Source: Fidelibacterota bacterium REDSEA-S14_B6 (GTDB lineage Bacteria > Fidelibacterota > Marinisomatia > Marinisomatales > S15-B10). From it: 7,764 bases of DNA. The stretch's first letter is position 1. Each line of letters begins with the position of its first letter. Location: NCBI GenBank assembly GCA_001626655.1, contig LUOC01000102.1, positions 1 to 7,764 of the forward strand. The letters run 5' to 3'. Below, piece after piece: positions 1-7,093 of this stretch. The notes beneath the pieces are model-generated. The model did no database searches. It saw only the letters and a program-made list of their open reading frames with translations, and was not told where the DNA came from. Made by a program: the position numbers and the translations under genes.

Positions 1-476
1 CCATCTGTCTTGCCGATTTGATGGCTACCTGTGCCGCCATCATGAACCACTCTCTCCCTGATAATTCGGCTGAGGACAGTTATAATCTGTTGCCGATATT
101 CTTTGGTGAAAAACTTGAGAATCCCACTCGGGAGGCTACCGTACACCATTCGGAAAATGGAAATTTTTCCATCCGACAGGGAAGTTGGAAACTCAGTTTT
201 TGTCCCGGTTCCGGCGGTTGGAGTTATCCAACGCCTGAGATGGCAAGTACGATGGATATTCTACCCATCCAGCTTTACGATTTGGAGAGTGATCCGGGAG
301 AAACGGATAACTTGGCAGGTGAATTCCCTGAAAAAGTTGAACAGTTGGTTGCATTGATGACTGGATATATCGAAATGGGCAGAAGTACCGCAGGTGCCCC
401 TCAGAGGAACGAGGGTGAGACACAGCTCCTCCCGGAAGGATATGGTGCCTTCATGGATGAAATGTTGGACAGATAG
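1..476 (+). CDS. Sulfatase (arylsulfatase A-like), C-terminal part only
   Basis: This is the 3' end of a sulfatase gene that enters from the left edge; the frame is open from position 3 and ends at the TAG at 474-476. About 158 residues remain. They include the late-core motif 'DLMATCAAIM', the 'LPDNSAEDSYNLLP' segment, a 'VHHSENGNFSIRQGSWKL' strand, 'CPGSGGWSYP' and the C-terminal 'QLYDLESDPGETDNLA' motif. All are typical of type I (S1 family) sulfatases that hydrolyse sulfate esters, in marine bacteria often on algal glycans. The catalytic formylglycine site, the metal ligands and any signal peptide lie outside the window, so activity and location cannot be judged. The tail looks like a natural family C-terminus, not an interruption. 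The next sulfatase begins on the base after the stop codon. It resembles that neighbour only in general family motifs, so the two probably attack different sulfate positions (inference). Confidence 0.9.
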   Translation, partial: ICLADLMATCAAIMNHSLPDNSAEDSYNLLPIFFGEKLENPTREATVHHSENGNFSIRQGSWKLSFCPGSGGWSYPTPEMASTMDILPIQLYDLESDPGETDNLAGEFPEKVEQLVALMTGYIEMGRSTAGAPQRNEGETQLLPEGYGAFMDEMLDR

Positions 477-2438
477 ATGAAAAGAGAAGCAATTCTGTTT
501 CTGGCGATCTGTGGACTTGCTTGGACTACAGCATGCGAAAAAGAGATAGCTCCCAACATTGTTCTCATTTTCACCGATGACCAAGGGTATGCCGATGTGG
601 GCGTTTACGGCGCCGTCGGTTTTGAGACGCCCAATATAGACCGCCTCGCCCGTGAGGGGATCCGGTTCACCGATTTCCAAGTGTCTCAGGCGGTCTGCAG
701 TGCTTCCCGGGCCGCCCTTCTGACGGGATGTTATTCGGAGCGCGTCGGCGTCCGTGGCGCCTACAACCACACTGCCCGAGTGGGGCTGAACCCCGATGAG
801 ACCACTATCGCCGAGATGCTCAAATCCATCGGCTACGCCACCGCCGTTTTCGGAAAGTGGCATCTCGGTCACCACGAGCAGTTTCTCCCGCTCAATCAGG
901 GGTTCGATGAATACTTCGGCCTCCCCTATTCCAATGACATGTGGCCAGTGGACTACGACGGCACCCCGATGGCAGGCACGAATCACCGGAAAAGTTTCTA
1001 TCCTCAATTGCCGCTCATGGAGGGGAATGAAGTGATCGAGGAGGTTCGGACACTGGCCGATCAGGATCAGTTGACACAGCGGTACACTGAGCGAGCTGTC
1101 GACTTTATTGACAGGAACAGCAACGATCCGTTTTTCCTTTACCTACCCCATTCTATGCCTCATGTACCGTTAGGCGTCTCTGAGCGATTCCGGGGCATGA
1201 GCCAGCAGGGGATGTACGGCGATGTGATAATGGAGATCGACTGGTCGGTGGGTGAGATTCTGGAGGCGCTGGAGCGGAACGGGGTGGAAGAGAACACTTT
1301 GGTCATCTTCACCAGCGACAACGGGCCGTGGCTCAACTACGGTGATCACGCCGGCTCCACGGGCCCGTTGAGAGAGGGGAAGGGGACTATGTGGGAAGGG
1401 GGATCGAGAGTGCCGTCGGTGATGCGGTGGCCTGGCCGAATCCCCGCCGGAACAGTTTCTGAAAAACTTGCCGCCACCATCGATATACTTCCCACTATCG
1501 CCGCTGTGACGGGAGCGCCGCTTCCGGACAAGTCTATCGATGGCGTCAGTTTTGAAGCGACGCTGAAAGGCGACCTCAGCGCCACGCCTCGGGAGAGTTA
1601 CTATTACTACTACGGCGGCGAATTGATCGCTGTAAGAGAGGGGAAGATGAAGCTCGTGTTTCCCCACAGCTACCGTTCCTACATGGGAATGGAGCCGGGG
1701 GAGGACGGCTATCCGGCGGTACATGAGGGTGTGTTGGGGAAGTATGCGAGAGGGAAAAGCGGACTTGAACTCTACGACCTTGAAAGCGACGTCAGCGAGA
1801 AGCATGATGTCGCCGGCCGATTTCCGGAGATTGTGGAAAGGCTACGGAAGCTCGGAGACACGGCACGCTGTTCCCTTGGGGATAGACTTACAGGAGCGGA
1901 AGGGGATGACGTGAGGCCCATCGGCAGGATCGATTCTGACCGCCCCGCCTCCGATTTGTCTGTGGTACACAGAGGGGTGGGAAAGTCTGTTTCGCTGGCA
2001 ACGCGTTTCAGTGATTACTACACCGCTGGCGGAGAGGAGGGCCTCGCAGATGGTCAGCGGGGAACTCTCGATCACCATGACGGCGCGTGGCAAGGGTATT
2101 CGGGCAACGACTTGGTGGCGACCATTGACCTCGGTGAATCGGCCTCTGTCAATAAGATTGGCGTCAGTTTCCTTCAGAAGCAAGCGGCGTGGATTTTCTA
2201 TCCGAAGAGAGTGGTGATAGAGGTTTCGAGAGATGGCAGTAGTTACAAAACCGTCAAGGAGGTCACCATTGAGACTGCAGGGTCACCGGCCCACGAGATA
2301 AAGGAAGTAATTGCTCCAACACAGAGCGACGTTCAATTCGTCAGAATCACGGCGGAGAATGTGTCCGTCTGCCCAGAGTGGCATCCGGGCGCCGGCGGTG
2401 ACGCGTGGGTTTTTGTGGATGAAATCGTGATCGAATAG
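477..2438 (+). CDS. Exported sulfatase with C-terminal F5/8-type carbohydrate-binding domain
   Basis: A complete 653-residue type I sulfatase. Residues 1-19 form a hydrophobic signal sequence ending in 'TTAC'; Cys20 could be a lipidated cysteine, but Thr at -3 makes a poor lipobox, so a lipoprotein is only likely. Core residues visible: metal-binding Asp34-Asp35, the formylglycine site Cys74 in 'CSASR' (codon 696-698) with Arg78, Lys127 and His129 in 'GKWHLG', His225, Asp281-Asn282 in 'TSDNG', and Lys302 in 'GKGTMWEGG'. The sulfatase fold ends near residue 485. Residues about 500-653 form a discoidin-like F5/8 C domain ('GLADGQRGT', 'DWQG'-like 'AWQGYSG', 'VATIDLGE', 'WIFYPKRV', 'WHPGAGGDAWVFVDEI'), the type often found at the end of beta-hexosaminidases and fucosidases. 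The ATG directly follows the preceding TAG with only a weak GGA upstream, suggesting translational coupling. Fucose-pathway neighbours suggest sulfated fucan as substrate (inference). Confidence 0.95.
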   Translation: MKREAILFLAICGLAWTTACEKEIAPNIVLIFTDDQGYADVGVYGAVGFETPNIDRLAREGIRFTDFQVSQAVCSASRAALLTGCYSERVGVRGAYNHTARVGLNPDETTIAEMLKSIGYATAVFGKWHLGHHEQFLPLNQGFDEYFGLPYSNDMWPVDYDGTPMAGTNHRKSFYPQLPLMEGNEVIEEVRTLADQDQLTQRYTERAVDFIDRNSNDPFFLYLPHSMPHVPLGVSERFRGMSQQGMYGDVIMEIDWSVGEILEALERNGVEENTLVIFTSDNGPWLNYGDHAGSTGPLREGKGTMWEGGSRVPSVMRWPGRIPAGTVSEKLAATIDILPTIAAVTGAPLPDKSIDGVSFEATLKGDLSATPRESYYYYYGGELIAVREGKMKLVFPHSYRSYMGMEPGEDGYPAVHEGVLGKYARGKSGLELYDLESDVSEKHDVAGRFPEIVERLRKLGDTARCSLGDRLTGAEGDDVRPIGRIDSDRPASDLSVVHRGVGKSVSLATRFSDYYTAGGEEGLADGQRGTLDHHDGAWQGYSGNDLVATIDLGESASVNKIGVSFLQKQAAWIFYPKRVVIEVSRDGSSYKTVKEVTIETAGSPAHEIKEVIAPTQSDVQFVRITAENVSVCPEWHPGAGGDAWVFVDEIVIE

Positions 2439-2460
2439 CCTTATTACCGGGAAATCATTC

Positions 2461-3765
2461 TTGTCAGATCACAGACCAGTTATTTCTAAACAGTACTTAA
2501 TCCCTTTTGTTCTAGTGGGATTCCTGTTTCCCCTCTGGGGTTTCGCCAACGATATCACCAATCCGATGGTGGCGGCGTTCAAGAACATTCTGCTGATCAG
2601 TAATTTCGAGAGTGCGCTGGTCCAGTTCGCATTTTACGGCGGCTACTGTTTGATGGCCATCCCGGCGGCGATTTTCATAAAACGGTTCGATTACAAACAG
2701 GCGATCGTAATGGGGCTGACTCTCTATTCCGTAGGCTGTTTTCTCTTTATCCCCTCCGGGAAGATGATGGCCTTTGAAGCATTCCTCTTTTCTTATTTTG
2801 TGATGACATGTGGCCTGTCGTTCCTGGAAACAAGCGCAAATCCCTATATCCTTTCTCTTGGGGATGAGGCAACCGCCACGCGGCGATTGAATTTTGCTCA
2901 AGCCTTCAATCCACTGGGCTCTCTCGCGGGGATGTTTGTGGCACGCGAATTCATTCTCGCAAAACTGAATCCCGCCACGGAAGCTGCTCGTCACGAATTA
3001 TCTATAAGCAATCCGGCCACATTTACTCAAATTCAGCAGAGTGATCTAGATGTCATTATTGGACCTTACTTCATGCTGGGGATGGTGGTGCTGGCGGTGC
3101 TGGGAATTTTCTTTGTTGCAAAGCTTCCCGGTTCATCGACCGGTCGCGAAGGCAAACTGGATTTTCTTCCGACCTTGAAGCGCCTCTTTTCCAATAAACG
3201 GTACCGGGAGGGGGTTGGCGCCCAGGCATTTTACGTAGGCGCTCAAATCATGTGCTGGACCTTCATTATACACTATGGGGTGAACGAGTTGGGGCTTTCC
3301 AAAGCCGAAGCTCAGTCCTATAATATGGTTGCCATGATTATCTTTGTCAGCAGCCGTTTTGTCTGTACATACCTTCTGAAGTTCATCAATTCCGGCCAAC
3401 TGCTGATGCTCCTCGCCATTGGAGGAGGCCTGTTCACATTAGGGGCTATATTTCTGTCAGGAATGGTGGGAATTTTTTCACTGGTCGCCGTCTCGGCCTG
3501 CATGTCGCTTATGTTCCCGACCATTTACGGGATTGCGTTACAGGGATTAGGTGAGGATGCGAAATTAGGCTCGGCAGGATTGATCATGGCCATCGGGGGC
3601 GGTTCACTGATGCCTCCACTCCAGGGCGCCATTATGGATATGTCCGCTTTTTCTATCGGGAGTTTTGTGCTTTCCAGCACGCGAGCCAGTTTTGGTTTGC
3701 CCGTCCTCTGTTTTCTGGTGATCGGACTTTATGGATGGAATACGATCAGGCACCACACTAATTAG
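2461..3765 (+). CDS. fucP: FucP-type L-fucose/proton symporter (major facilitator superfamily)
   Basis: A 434-residue inner-membrane permease with about 12 hydrophobic segments. It is of usual length for the FucP branch of the major facilitator superfamily, which imports L-fucose with protons. Visible family motifs are 'PLWGFANDITNP' in helix 1 (residues 24-35), 'FAFYGGYCLMAIPA' in helix 2, 'LETSANPYIL' (Glu123, equivalent to the essential Glu135 of E. coli FucP), 'RRLNFAQAFNPLGS', a basic cytoplasmic loop at about 221-250 between the two halves, and 'MFPTIYGIAL' near 351-360. The position of E. coli Asp46 seems to be Asn34 here, with Asp31 three residues earlier, so proton coupling may use a shifted acid. 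The start is TTG at 2461, with weak GGGA at 2449-2452; the first later in-frame start would remove part of helix 1. It begins 22 bases after the sulfatase. Some relatives carry other hexoses, so the fucose specificity rests mainly on the neighbours. Confidence 0.88.
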   Translation: MSDHRPVISKQYLIPFVLVGFLFPLWGFANDITNPMVAAFKNILLISNFESALVQFAFYGGYCLMAIPAAIFIKRFDYKQAIVMGLTLYSVGCFLFIPSGKMMAFEAFLFSYFVMTCGLSFLETSANPYILSLGDEATATRRLNFAQAFNPLGSLAGMFVAREFILAKLNPATEAARHELSISNPATFTQIQQSDLDVIIGPYFMLGMVVLAVLGIFFVAKLPGSSTGREGKLDFLPTLKRLFSNKRYREGVGAQAFYVGAQIMCWTFIIHYGVNELGLSKAEAQSYNMVAMIIFVSSRFVCTYLLKFINSGQLLMLLAIGGGLFTLGAIFLSGMVGIFSLVAVSACMSLMFPTIYGIALQGLGEDAKLGSAGLIMAIGGGSLMPPLQGAIMDMSAFSIGSFVLSSTRASFGLPVLCFLVIGLYGWNTIRHHTN

Positions 3766-3768
3766 AAT

Positions 3769-3772
3769 GAGG
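3769..3772 (+). promoter_or_regulatory. Ribosome binding site for the mutarotase gene
   Basis: GAGG five bases before the ATG at 3778, in the 12-base gap following the transporter stop. Confidence 0.55.
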
Positions 3773-3777
3773 TTAGA

Positions 3778-4209
3778 ATGCTAAAAGGAATTTCACCCGT
3801 TGTTTCTCCCGAGCTGCTTTACACGCTCCACGTTATGGGCCACGGGGACGAGATCGTTCTGGCCGACGCCCACTTTCCCGCCGAATCACTCACTGAAAAC
3901 ATCATCCGAGCCGATGGCGTAAAAATTCAGGAACTGCTTGGGGGCATCCTGCCGTTATTTGAGATCGATTCCTACGTGGAGGATGCGATCATCATGATGG
4001 ATGCGGTCGAAGGTGACAGTCTCGATCTATCTGTTGAAGAAGCATATCTGATCCCCATCAAACAGTTTGCGCCCGATGCACCTCCGATCACCCGATTGGA
4101 GCGATTTGCCTTCTATGAGAGAGCCAAGCAGGCATTTGCGATCTTGATGACAGGAGAGTTAGCGAAGTACGGGAATATCATATTGAAGAAAGGTGTAACG
4201 CCTGCTTGA
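3778..4209 (+). CDS. fucU: L-fucose mutarotase, FucU/RbsD family
   Basis: A 143-residue cytoplasmic protein, full length for the FucU/RbsD family, which interconverts the alpha and beta anomers of L-fucose and related sugars. The N-terminus 'MLKGISPVVSPELL' and the active-site stretch 'MGHGDEIVLADAHFPA' (His22, Asp24, Asp30) are diagnostic. The C-terminus 'FYERAKQAFAILMTGELAKY' followed by 'GNIILKKGV' carries the conserved aromatic and Asn residues (Tyr113, Tyr131, Asn133). The ATG start has a GAGG at 3769-3772 five bases upstream. The gene lies 12 bases after the transporter, and its last four bases overlap the dehydratase start as TTGA. In this pathway it would present the right anomer of imported fucose to a pyranose-oxidising dehydrogenase not seen in this window (inference). 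Confidence 0.93.
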   Translation: MLKGISPVVSPELLYTLHVMGHGDEIVLADAHFPAESLTENIIRADGVKIQELLGGILPLFEIDSYVEDAIIMMDAVEGDSLDLSVEEAYLIPIKQFAPDAPPITRLERFAFYERAKQAFAILMTGELAKYGNIILKKGVTPA

Positions 4210-5540
4210 GTGCTAATGTGATTACCGATCTGACGGTTCAAGATATACGGGTCCCCACGTCAGATGATCTGTTGGGTTCTGACCCTTTCCACAAGAAGCC
4301 CGATTATTCCGTTGTTCTGACGACATTGGAATGCAGTGACGGAAAACGTGGGATATCGGTTGTGTTCACTGTCGGCGCGGGCAATGACTGGGTTGCCTAC
4401 GGCATTCGTGAACTGAGGCCTCTCGTTAAAGATTTGAACTTGGAATCCTTCATGGAGAATCCTGGGAATCAGTATCAAACTATCTTGAATCATCATCAGT
4501 TGCGATGGCTGGGGGACGGGCTGTTTCGGATGGCCGTGGGCGGTGTGATGAATGCCATGTGGGATCTGTGGGCAAAGGAAGTCGAAAAACCGATGTGGAA
4601 ACTGTTGCTGGGTCTCCCGCCGGAAACAGTGGTTGATTGTATTGACTGGCGGCATTTGGAGGATTGTTTATCTAAGGAGGAGGCGTTAGACATCCTTGAG
4701 CAGGCCCGACCACATAAGAATACACTTGAGAGTAGATTTAGAGAGACAGGCGTAAAGGCCTACTCCACTGCGGGGTGGTTGGGGTTGAGAGATGAGCAAA
4801 TCCTTGAAAAAATCGACCATTTGAAATCGGAAGGGTTTGACGCTTTTAAACTGAAAGTGGGGCAGAACTTGGATTTTGATAAGGCCCGAATCAAACTTAT
4901 CAGAGAGGCAATCGGTCCCGAAGAGAAATTGATGCTGGATGCCAATCAATTCTGGGGTGTGGATGAAGCTATTACATACATGACCGCTTTAGCAGATTAT
5001 GACATCACGTGGATCGAGGAACCGACAGCAAGAGACGATGTCGTAGGATTTTCGAAAATTTCAGAGGCGCTCAATCCGTTGGGGATAAAAGTTGCCGCGG
5101 GGGAGCATATCCAATCTCCTGTAATGTTTAAACAGATGCTGAGCTCAAATGCGATACAGTTTGCACAGATTGATCCTTGCCGCTTGGGCGGTGTGAACGA
5201 TCTGCTGGCCGTTATCCTGATGGCGGCAAAATATGAGGTGCCCGTCTGTCCCCACGGCGGTGGAATCGGATTGTGCAACATGATCCGTCACTTGGCCATT
5301 TGGGATCAAACCTCTGTTGCGGCACATTCTGAAAACCAGCTTGTGGAATATATTGATTTTCTTCAGGAAGGAGTTTTTGAGAATCCTGTGGAAGTGAGAA
5401 ACGGCGCCTACGTCTTGCCGTCCAATCCGGGGTGGGGATTGGAGATGACGCCGGAATTTGTGGAGAAGCATCTCTTCCCCGATGGAGAGGTCTGGCGCGA
5501 CCGGGAAGAGCCGAGTGGTGTAACATTCGTAGTGGAATGA
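4206..5540 (+). CDS. L-fuconate dehydratase (enolase superfamily)
   Basis: A 444-residue enolase-superfamily protein in the mandelate racemase subgroup, matching in length and throughout its sequence the L-fuconate dehydratases known from Xanthomonas. It dehydrates L-fuconate to 2-keto-3-deoxy-L-fuconate using Mg2+. The N-terminal capping domain starts 'ITDLTVQDIRVPTS' and includes 'QLRWLGDGLFRMAVGGVMNA'. The barrel shows Lys215 and Lys217 in 'FKLKVG', metal ligands Asp245 ('LDANQ'), Glu271 ('WIEEPT') and Glu300 ('AGEH'), then Asp323 ('QIDPCRLGG') and His350 ('CPHGGG') as the general acid/base pair. All catalytic positions look intact. The TTG at 4206 overlaps the mutarotase stop as TTGA, with AAAGGTG at 4189-4195 about 10 bases upstream. 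The GTG at 4218 is a possible alternative start that would lose only four residues. Confidence 0.95.
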   Translation: MSANVITDLTVQDIRVPTSDDLLGSDPFHKKPDYSVVLTTLECSDGKRGISVVFTVGAGNDWVAYGIRELRPLVKDLNLESFMENPGNQYQTILNHHQLRWLGDGLFRMAVGGVMNAMWDLWAKEVEKPMWKLLLGLPPETVVDCIDWRHLEDCLSKEEALDILEQARPHKNTLESRFRETGVKAYSTAGWLGLRDEQILEKIDHLKSEGFDAFKLKVGQNLDFDKARIKLIREAIGPEEKLMLDANQFWGVDEAITYMTALADYDITWIEEPTARDDVVGFSKISEALNPLGIKVAAGEHIQSPVMFKQMLSSNAIQFAQIDPCRLGGVNDLLAVILMAAKYEVPVCPHGGGIGLCNMIRHLAIWDQTSVAAHSENQLVEYIDFLQEGVFENPVEVRNGAYVLPSNPGWGLEMTPEFVEKHLFPDGEVWRDREEPSGVTFVVE

Positions 5541-5547
5541 AATCTTT

Positions 5548-5553
5548 AGGAGG
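5548..5553 (+). promoter_or_regulatory. Strong ribosome binding site for the SDR gene
   Basis: AGGAGG five bases before the TTG at 5559, in the 18-base gap after the dehydratase. It is a perfect Shine-Dalgarno core and decides the TTG start, because the intervening ATG at 5554 is followed by TTT and TGA. Confidence 0.8.
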
Positions 5554-5558
5554 ATGTT

Positions 5559-6332
5559 TTGACTCAATTTAGTCTGGCCGAAAAACATGCGGTGGTCACA
5601 GGTGGATGTAGCGGGATTGGCCATAGCGTTGTCACAACTTTTGTTAAACACGGGGCCTATGTTCATATTCTGGATTTGGATGAAACGGAGGGGAGGACGA
5701 TCCTTGAATCACTTGGAGAAGAGAAAGCATCGTTCCACTCCTGCGATGTGAGTGATCAGGACAGAGTCGACGTGGTGTTCAAAACCATTTCTGATGCGAA
5801 CCCCATCCATATCCTTGTGAATAATGCGGGCATTGCCCATGTGGGGAACGTCGAGGATACAACGCAGGAAGATATCGACCGCGTGTATGCCGTTAATGTG
5901 AAGGGTGTTTACAACAGTCTCCGTGCCTGCGTGCCGATCATGAAATCAACAGGCGGTGGTGTGATACTGAACATCTCGTCCATTGCAGCTTCGGTGGGAC
6001 TTCCCGATCGCTTTGCCTATTCCATGAGCAAGGGCGCGGTGGCGAGTATGACCCTTTCAGTGGCGAGGGATTACTTGGCCGACAGTATTCGATGCAACAG
6101 CATTTCACCGGCGAGGGTTCACACCCCGTTCGTGGACGGTTTTATTGCCGAAAATTATCCCGGGAAAGAGAAGGAAATGTTCGAGGAACTTTCCAAAACA
6201 CAGCCCATTGGACGGATGGGGACGCCGGAAGAAATTGCCAATCTTGCGCTTTTTCTCTGTTCAGATGAGGCGGCATTTATTACTGGCGTTGATTACGCCA
6301 TCGACGGCGGATTCACCACCTTGAATACATAA
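5559..6332 (+). CDS. SDR-family dehydrogenase, probable 2-keto-3-deoxy-L-fuconate dehydrogenase
   Basis: A 257-residue classical short-chain dehydrogenase. It shows the nucleotide-binding glycine motif 'TGGCSGIG' (14-21), acidic Asp39/Asp41 at the end of strand 2 (favouring NAD+ over NADP+), 'CDVSD' (62-66), 'NNAG' (88-91), the catalytic Ser near 140-141, Tyr154 and Lys158 in 'YSMSK', and the C-terminal 'GVDYAIDGGF'. Arg151 lies where DHRS6/BDH2-like enzymes bind a substrate carboxylate, which fits a keto-acid substrate. Placed between the dehydratase and the FAH-family gene, it most likely oxidises C4 of 2-keto-3-deoxy-L-fuconate to the 2,4-diketo acid. It could instead be the L-fucose dehydrogenase that is otherwise missing here; sequence alone does not decide this. 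The TTG start at 5559 is set by the AGGAGG just upstream; the ATG at 5554 meets a stop after one codon. Its stop overlaps the next start as TAATG. Confidence 0.85.
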   Translation: MTQFSLAEKHAVVTGGCSGIGHSVVTTFVKHGAYVHILDLDETEGRTILESLGEEKASFHSCDVSDQDRVDVVFKTISDANPIHILVNNAGIAHVGNVEDTTQEDIDRVYAVNVKGVYNSLRACVPIMKSTGGGVILNISSIAASVGLPDRFAYSMSKGAVASMTLSVARDYLADSIRCNSISPARVHTPFVDGFIAENYPGKEKEMFEELSKTQPIGRMGTPEEIANLALFLCSDEAAFITGVDYAIDGGFTTLNT

Positions 6333-7093
6333 TGAAATTGATTCGCTATGGAAGTGCAGGGAAGGAAAAGCCCGGAGTTATACTCCCCGACGGAAGATGG
6401 GTGGATGTGAGTGCCTTCGGGGAAGACTATGATGAAACGTTCTTTGAGAATAACAGTCTCGATGACCTCGAGAAATGGATTCAAGACCGTGGGGAGGGAT
6501 TGCCTGAAGTACCCCAAGAGACGCGACTCGGGTCGCCCATTGTTCGGCCGTCCAAGATTATCTGTATAGGGTTGAATTATGCCAAACATGCCAAAGAGAG
6601 CGGTATGGAAATCCCGGAAGAACCGGTCATCTTCTTTAAATCCACTTCCGCCATCGTGGGCCCGAACGATGATCTTGTAATTCCCAAGAACGGCTCAAAG
6701 GGCGAGAGGGAATTCCAGTTGGAAAGGAGCGGACAGTGGGTGAAGGGAAAAAGTGCAGATACCTTCGCCCCGATCGGTCCATTCTTGGCGACAAGAAATG
6801 AAATAAAGGACCCTCACAATCTACATCTCTGGCTGAAAGTCAATGGCGATATGATGCAGGAAGGAGACACCTCGGACTTCATCTTCTCTGTTCCTGAAAT
6901 TGTGAGTTATGTGAGCCAATTCATGAGCCTACTCCCCGGGGATATCATCTCCACGGGCACGCCTCCCGGTGTCGGATTGGGGATGGATCCACCAAGATTC
7001 TTGCAGGCGGGAGATGTGGTGGAGTTGGGAATCGGCGGGTTGGGCGAATCTCGTCAGTTCGTACGGTCCTATGAGGAGGCGTCCTCGACTTGA
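6332..7093 (+). CDS. FAH-family 2,4-diketo-3-deoxy-L-fuconate hydrolase, internally deleted
   Basis: A 253-residue fumarylacetoacetate-hydrolase-family protein; close relatives are usually about 280-288 residues. In this pathway the enzyme cleaves 2,4-diketo-3-deoxy-L-fuconate to pyruvate and lactate. Recognisable parts are the N-terminal domain (1-68), 'SKIICIGLNYAKHAKESG' (74-91, with catalytic-type His86 and Glu89), 'PVIFFKSTSAIVGP' (98-111), then 'REFQLERSGQWVKGK' (126-140), 'DTFAPIGPFLAT' and 'STGTPPGVG' (207-215). Residues 119-125 jump directly from the 'KNGSK' strand to 'EREFQ'. In relatives about 35-38 residues lie between them, including the 'WEVELAVVIG' strand and the 'HNDVS' motif, which hold the two Glu and one Asp metal ligands. 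The loss keeps the frame, so the protein would be translated to its normal C-terminus but should lack its metal site. It may be a decaying gene, a strain deletion or an assembly error. The ATG overlaps the SDR stop (TAATG). Confidence 0.85.
   Translation: MKLIRYGSAGKEKPGVILPDGRWVDVSAFGEDYDETFFENNSLDDLEKWIQDRGEGLPEVPQETRLGSPIVRPSKIICIGLNYAKHAKESGMEIPEEPVIFFKSTSAIVGPNDDLVIPKNGSKGEREFQLERSGQWVKGKSADTFAPIGPFLATRNEIKDPHNLHLWLKVNGDMMQEGDTSDFIFSVPEIVSYVSQFMSLLPGDIISTGTPPGVGLGMDPPRFLQAGDVVELGIGGLGESRQFVRSYEEASST
6695..6706 (+). other. Inferred in-frame deletion junction within the FAH-family gene
   Basis: Codons for Ser122-Lys123-Gly124-Glu125 mark where the family's metal-binding segment should begin but the sequence passes straight to the following 'REFQLE' helix. 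Flanking motifs on both sides are well conserved and in the same frame. The exact breakpoint cannot be fixed without an undeleted relative. Confidence 0.7.
7074..7079 (+). promoter_or_regulatory. Ribosome binding site for the fuconolactonase gene, inside the FAH gene
   Basis: AGGAGG lies in the last codons of the FAH-family gene, ten bases before the TTG at 7090. It supports a TTG start that sits directly at the family's conserved N-terminus and overlaps the upstream stop. Confidence 0.7.

Noticed and set aside
470..485. Possible single sulfatase gene split by a stop codon at 474-476
   Set aside because: Sequence before the stop is a normal sulfatase C-terminus and sequence after it is a signal peptide followed by a full catalytic domain, so these are two genes.
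261..1007. Long minus-strand open frame opposite the sulfatase junction
   Set aside because: It spans the boundary of two clear plus-strand genes, shows no recognisable domain, and fits a shadow frame in codon-biased DNA.
1597..1615. Short TAC/TAT-rich run that looks like a repeat
   Set aside because: It encodes a tyrosine-rich strand ('ESYYYYYG') common in this sulfatase family.
1170..1805. Minus-strand open frame of 211 codons inside the second sulfatase
   Set aside because: Low-complexity, arginine- and proline-rich translation opposite strongly conserved sulfatase motifs; a shadow.
2439..2460. Possible internal promoter or terminator in the 22-base gap before the transporter
   Set aside because: The gap is too short for a convincing promoter and has no hairpin with a T-run; a continuous operon is the simpler reading.
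5145..5666. Minus-strand open frame across the dehydratase/SDR boundary
   Set aside because: It runs opposite conserved catalytic motifs and a strong ribosome binding site, with no family resemblance of its own.
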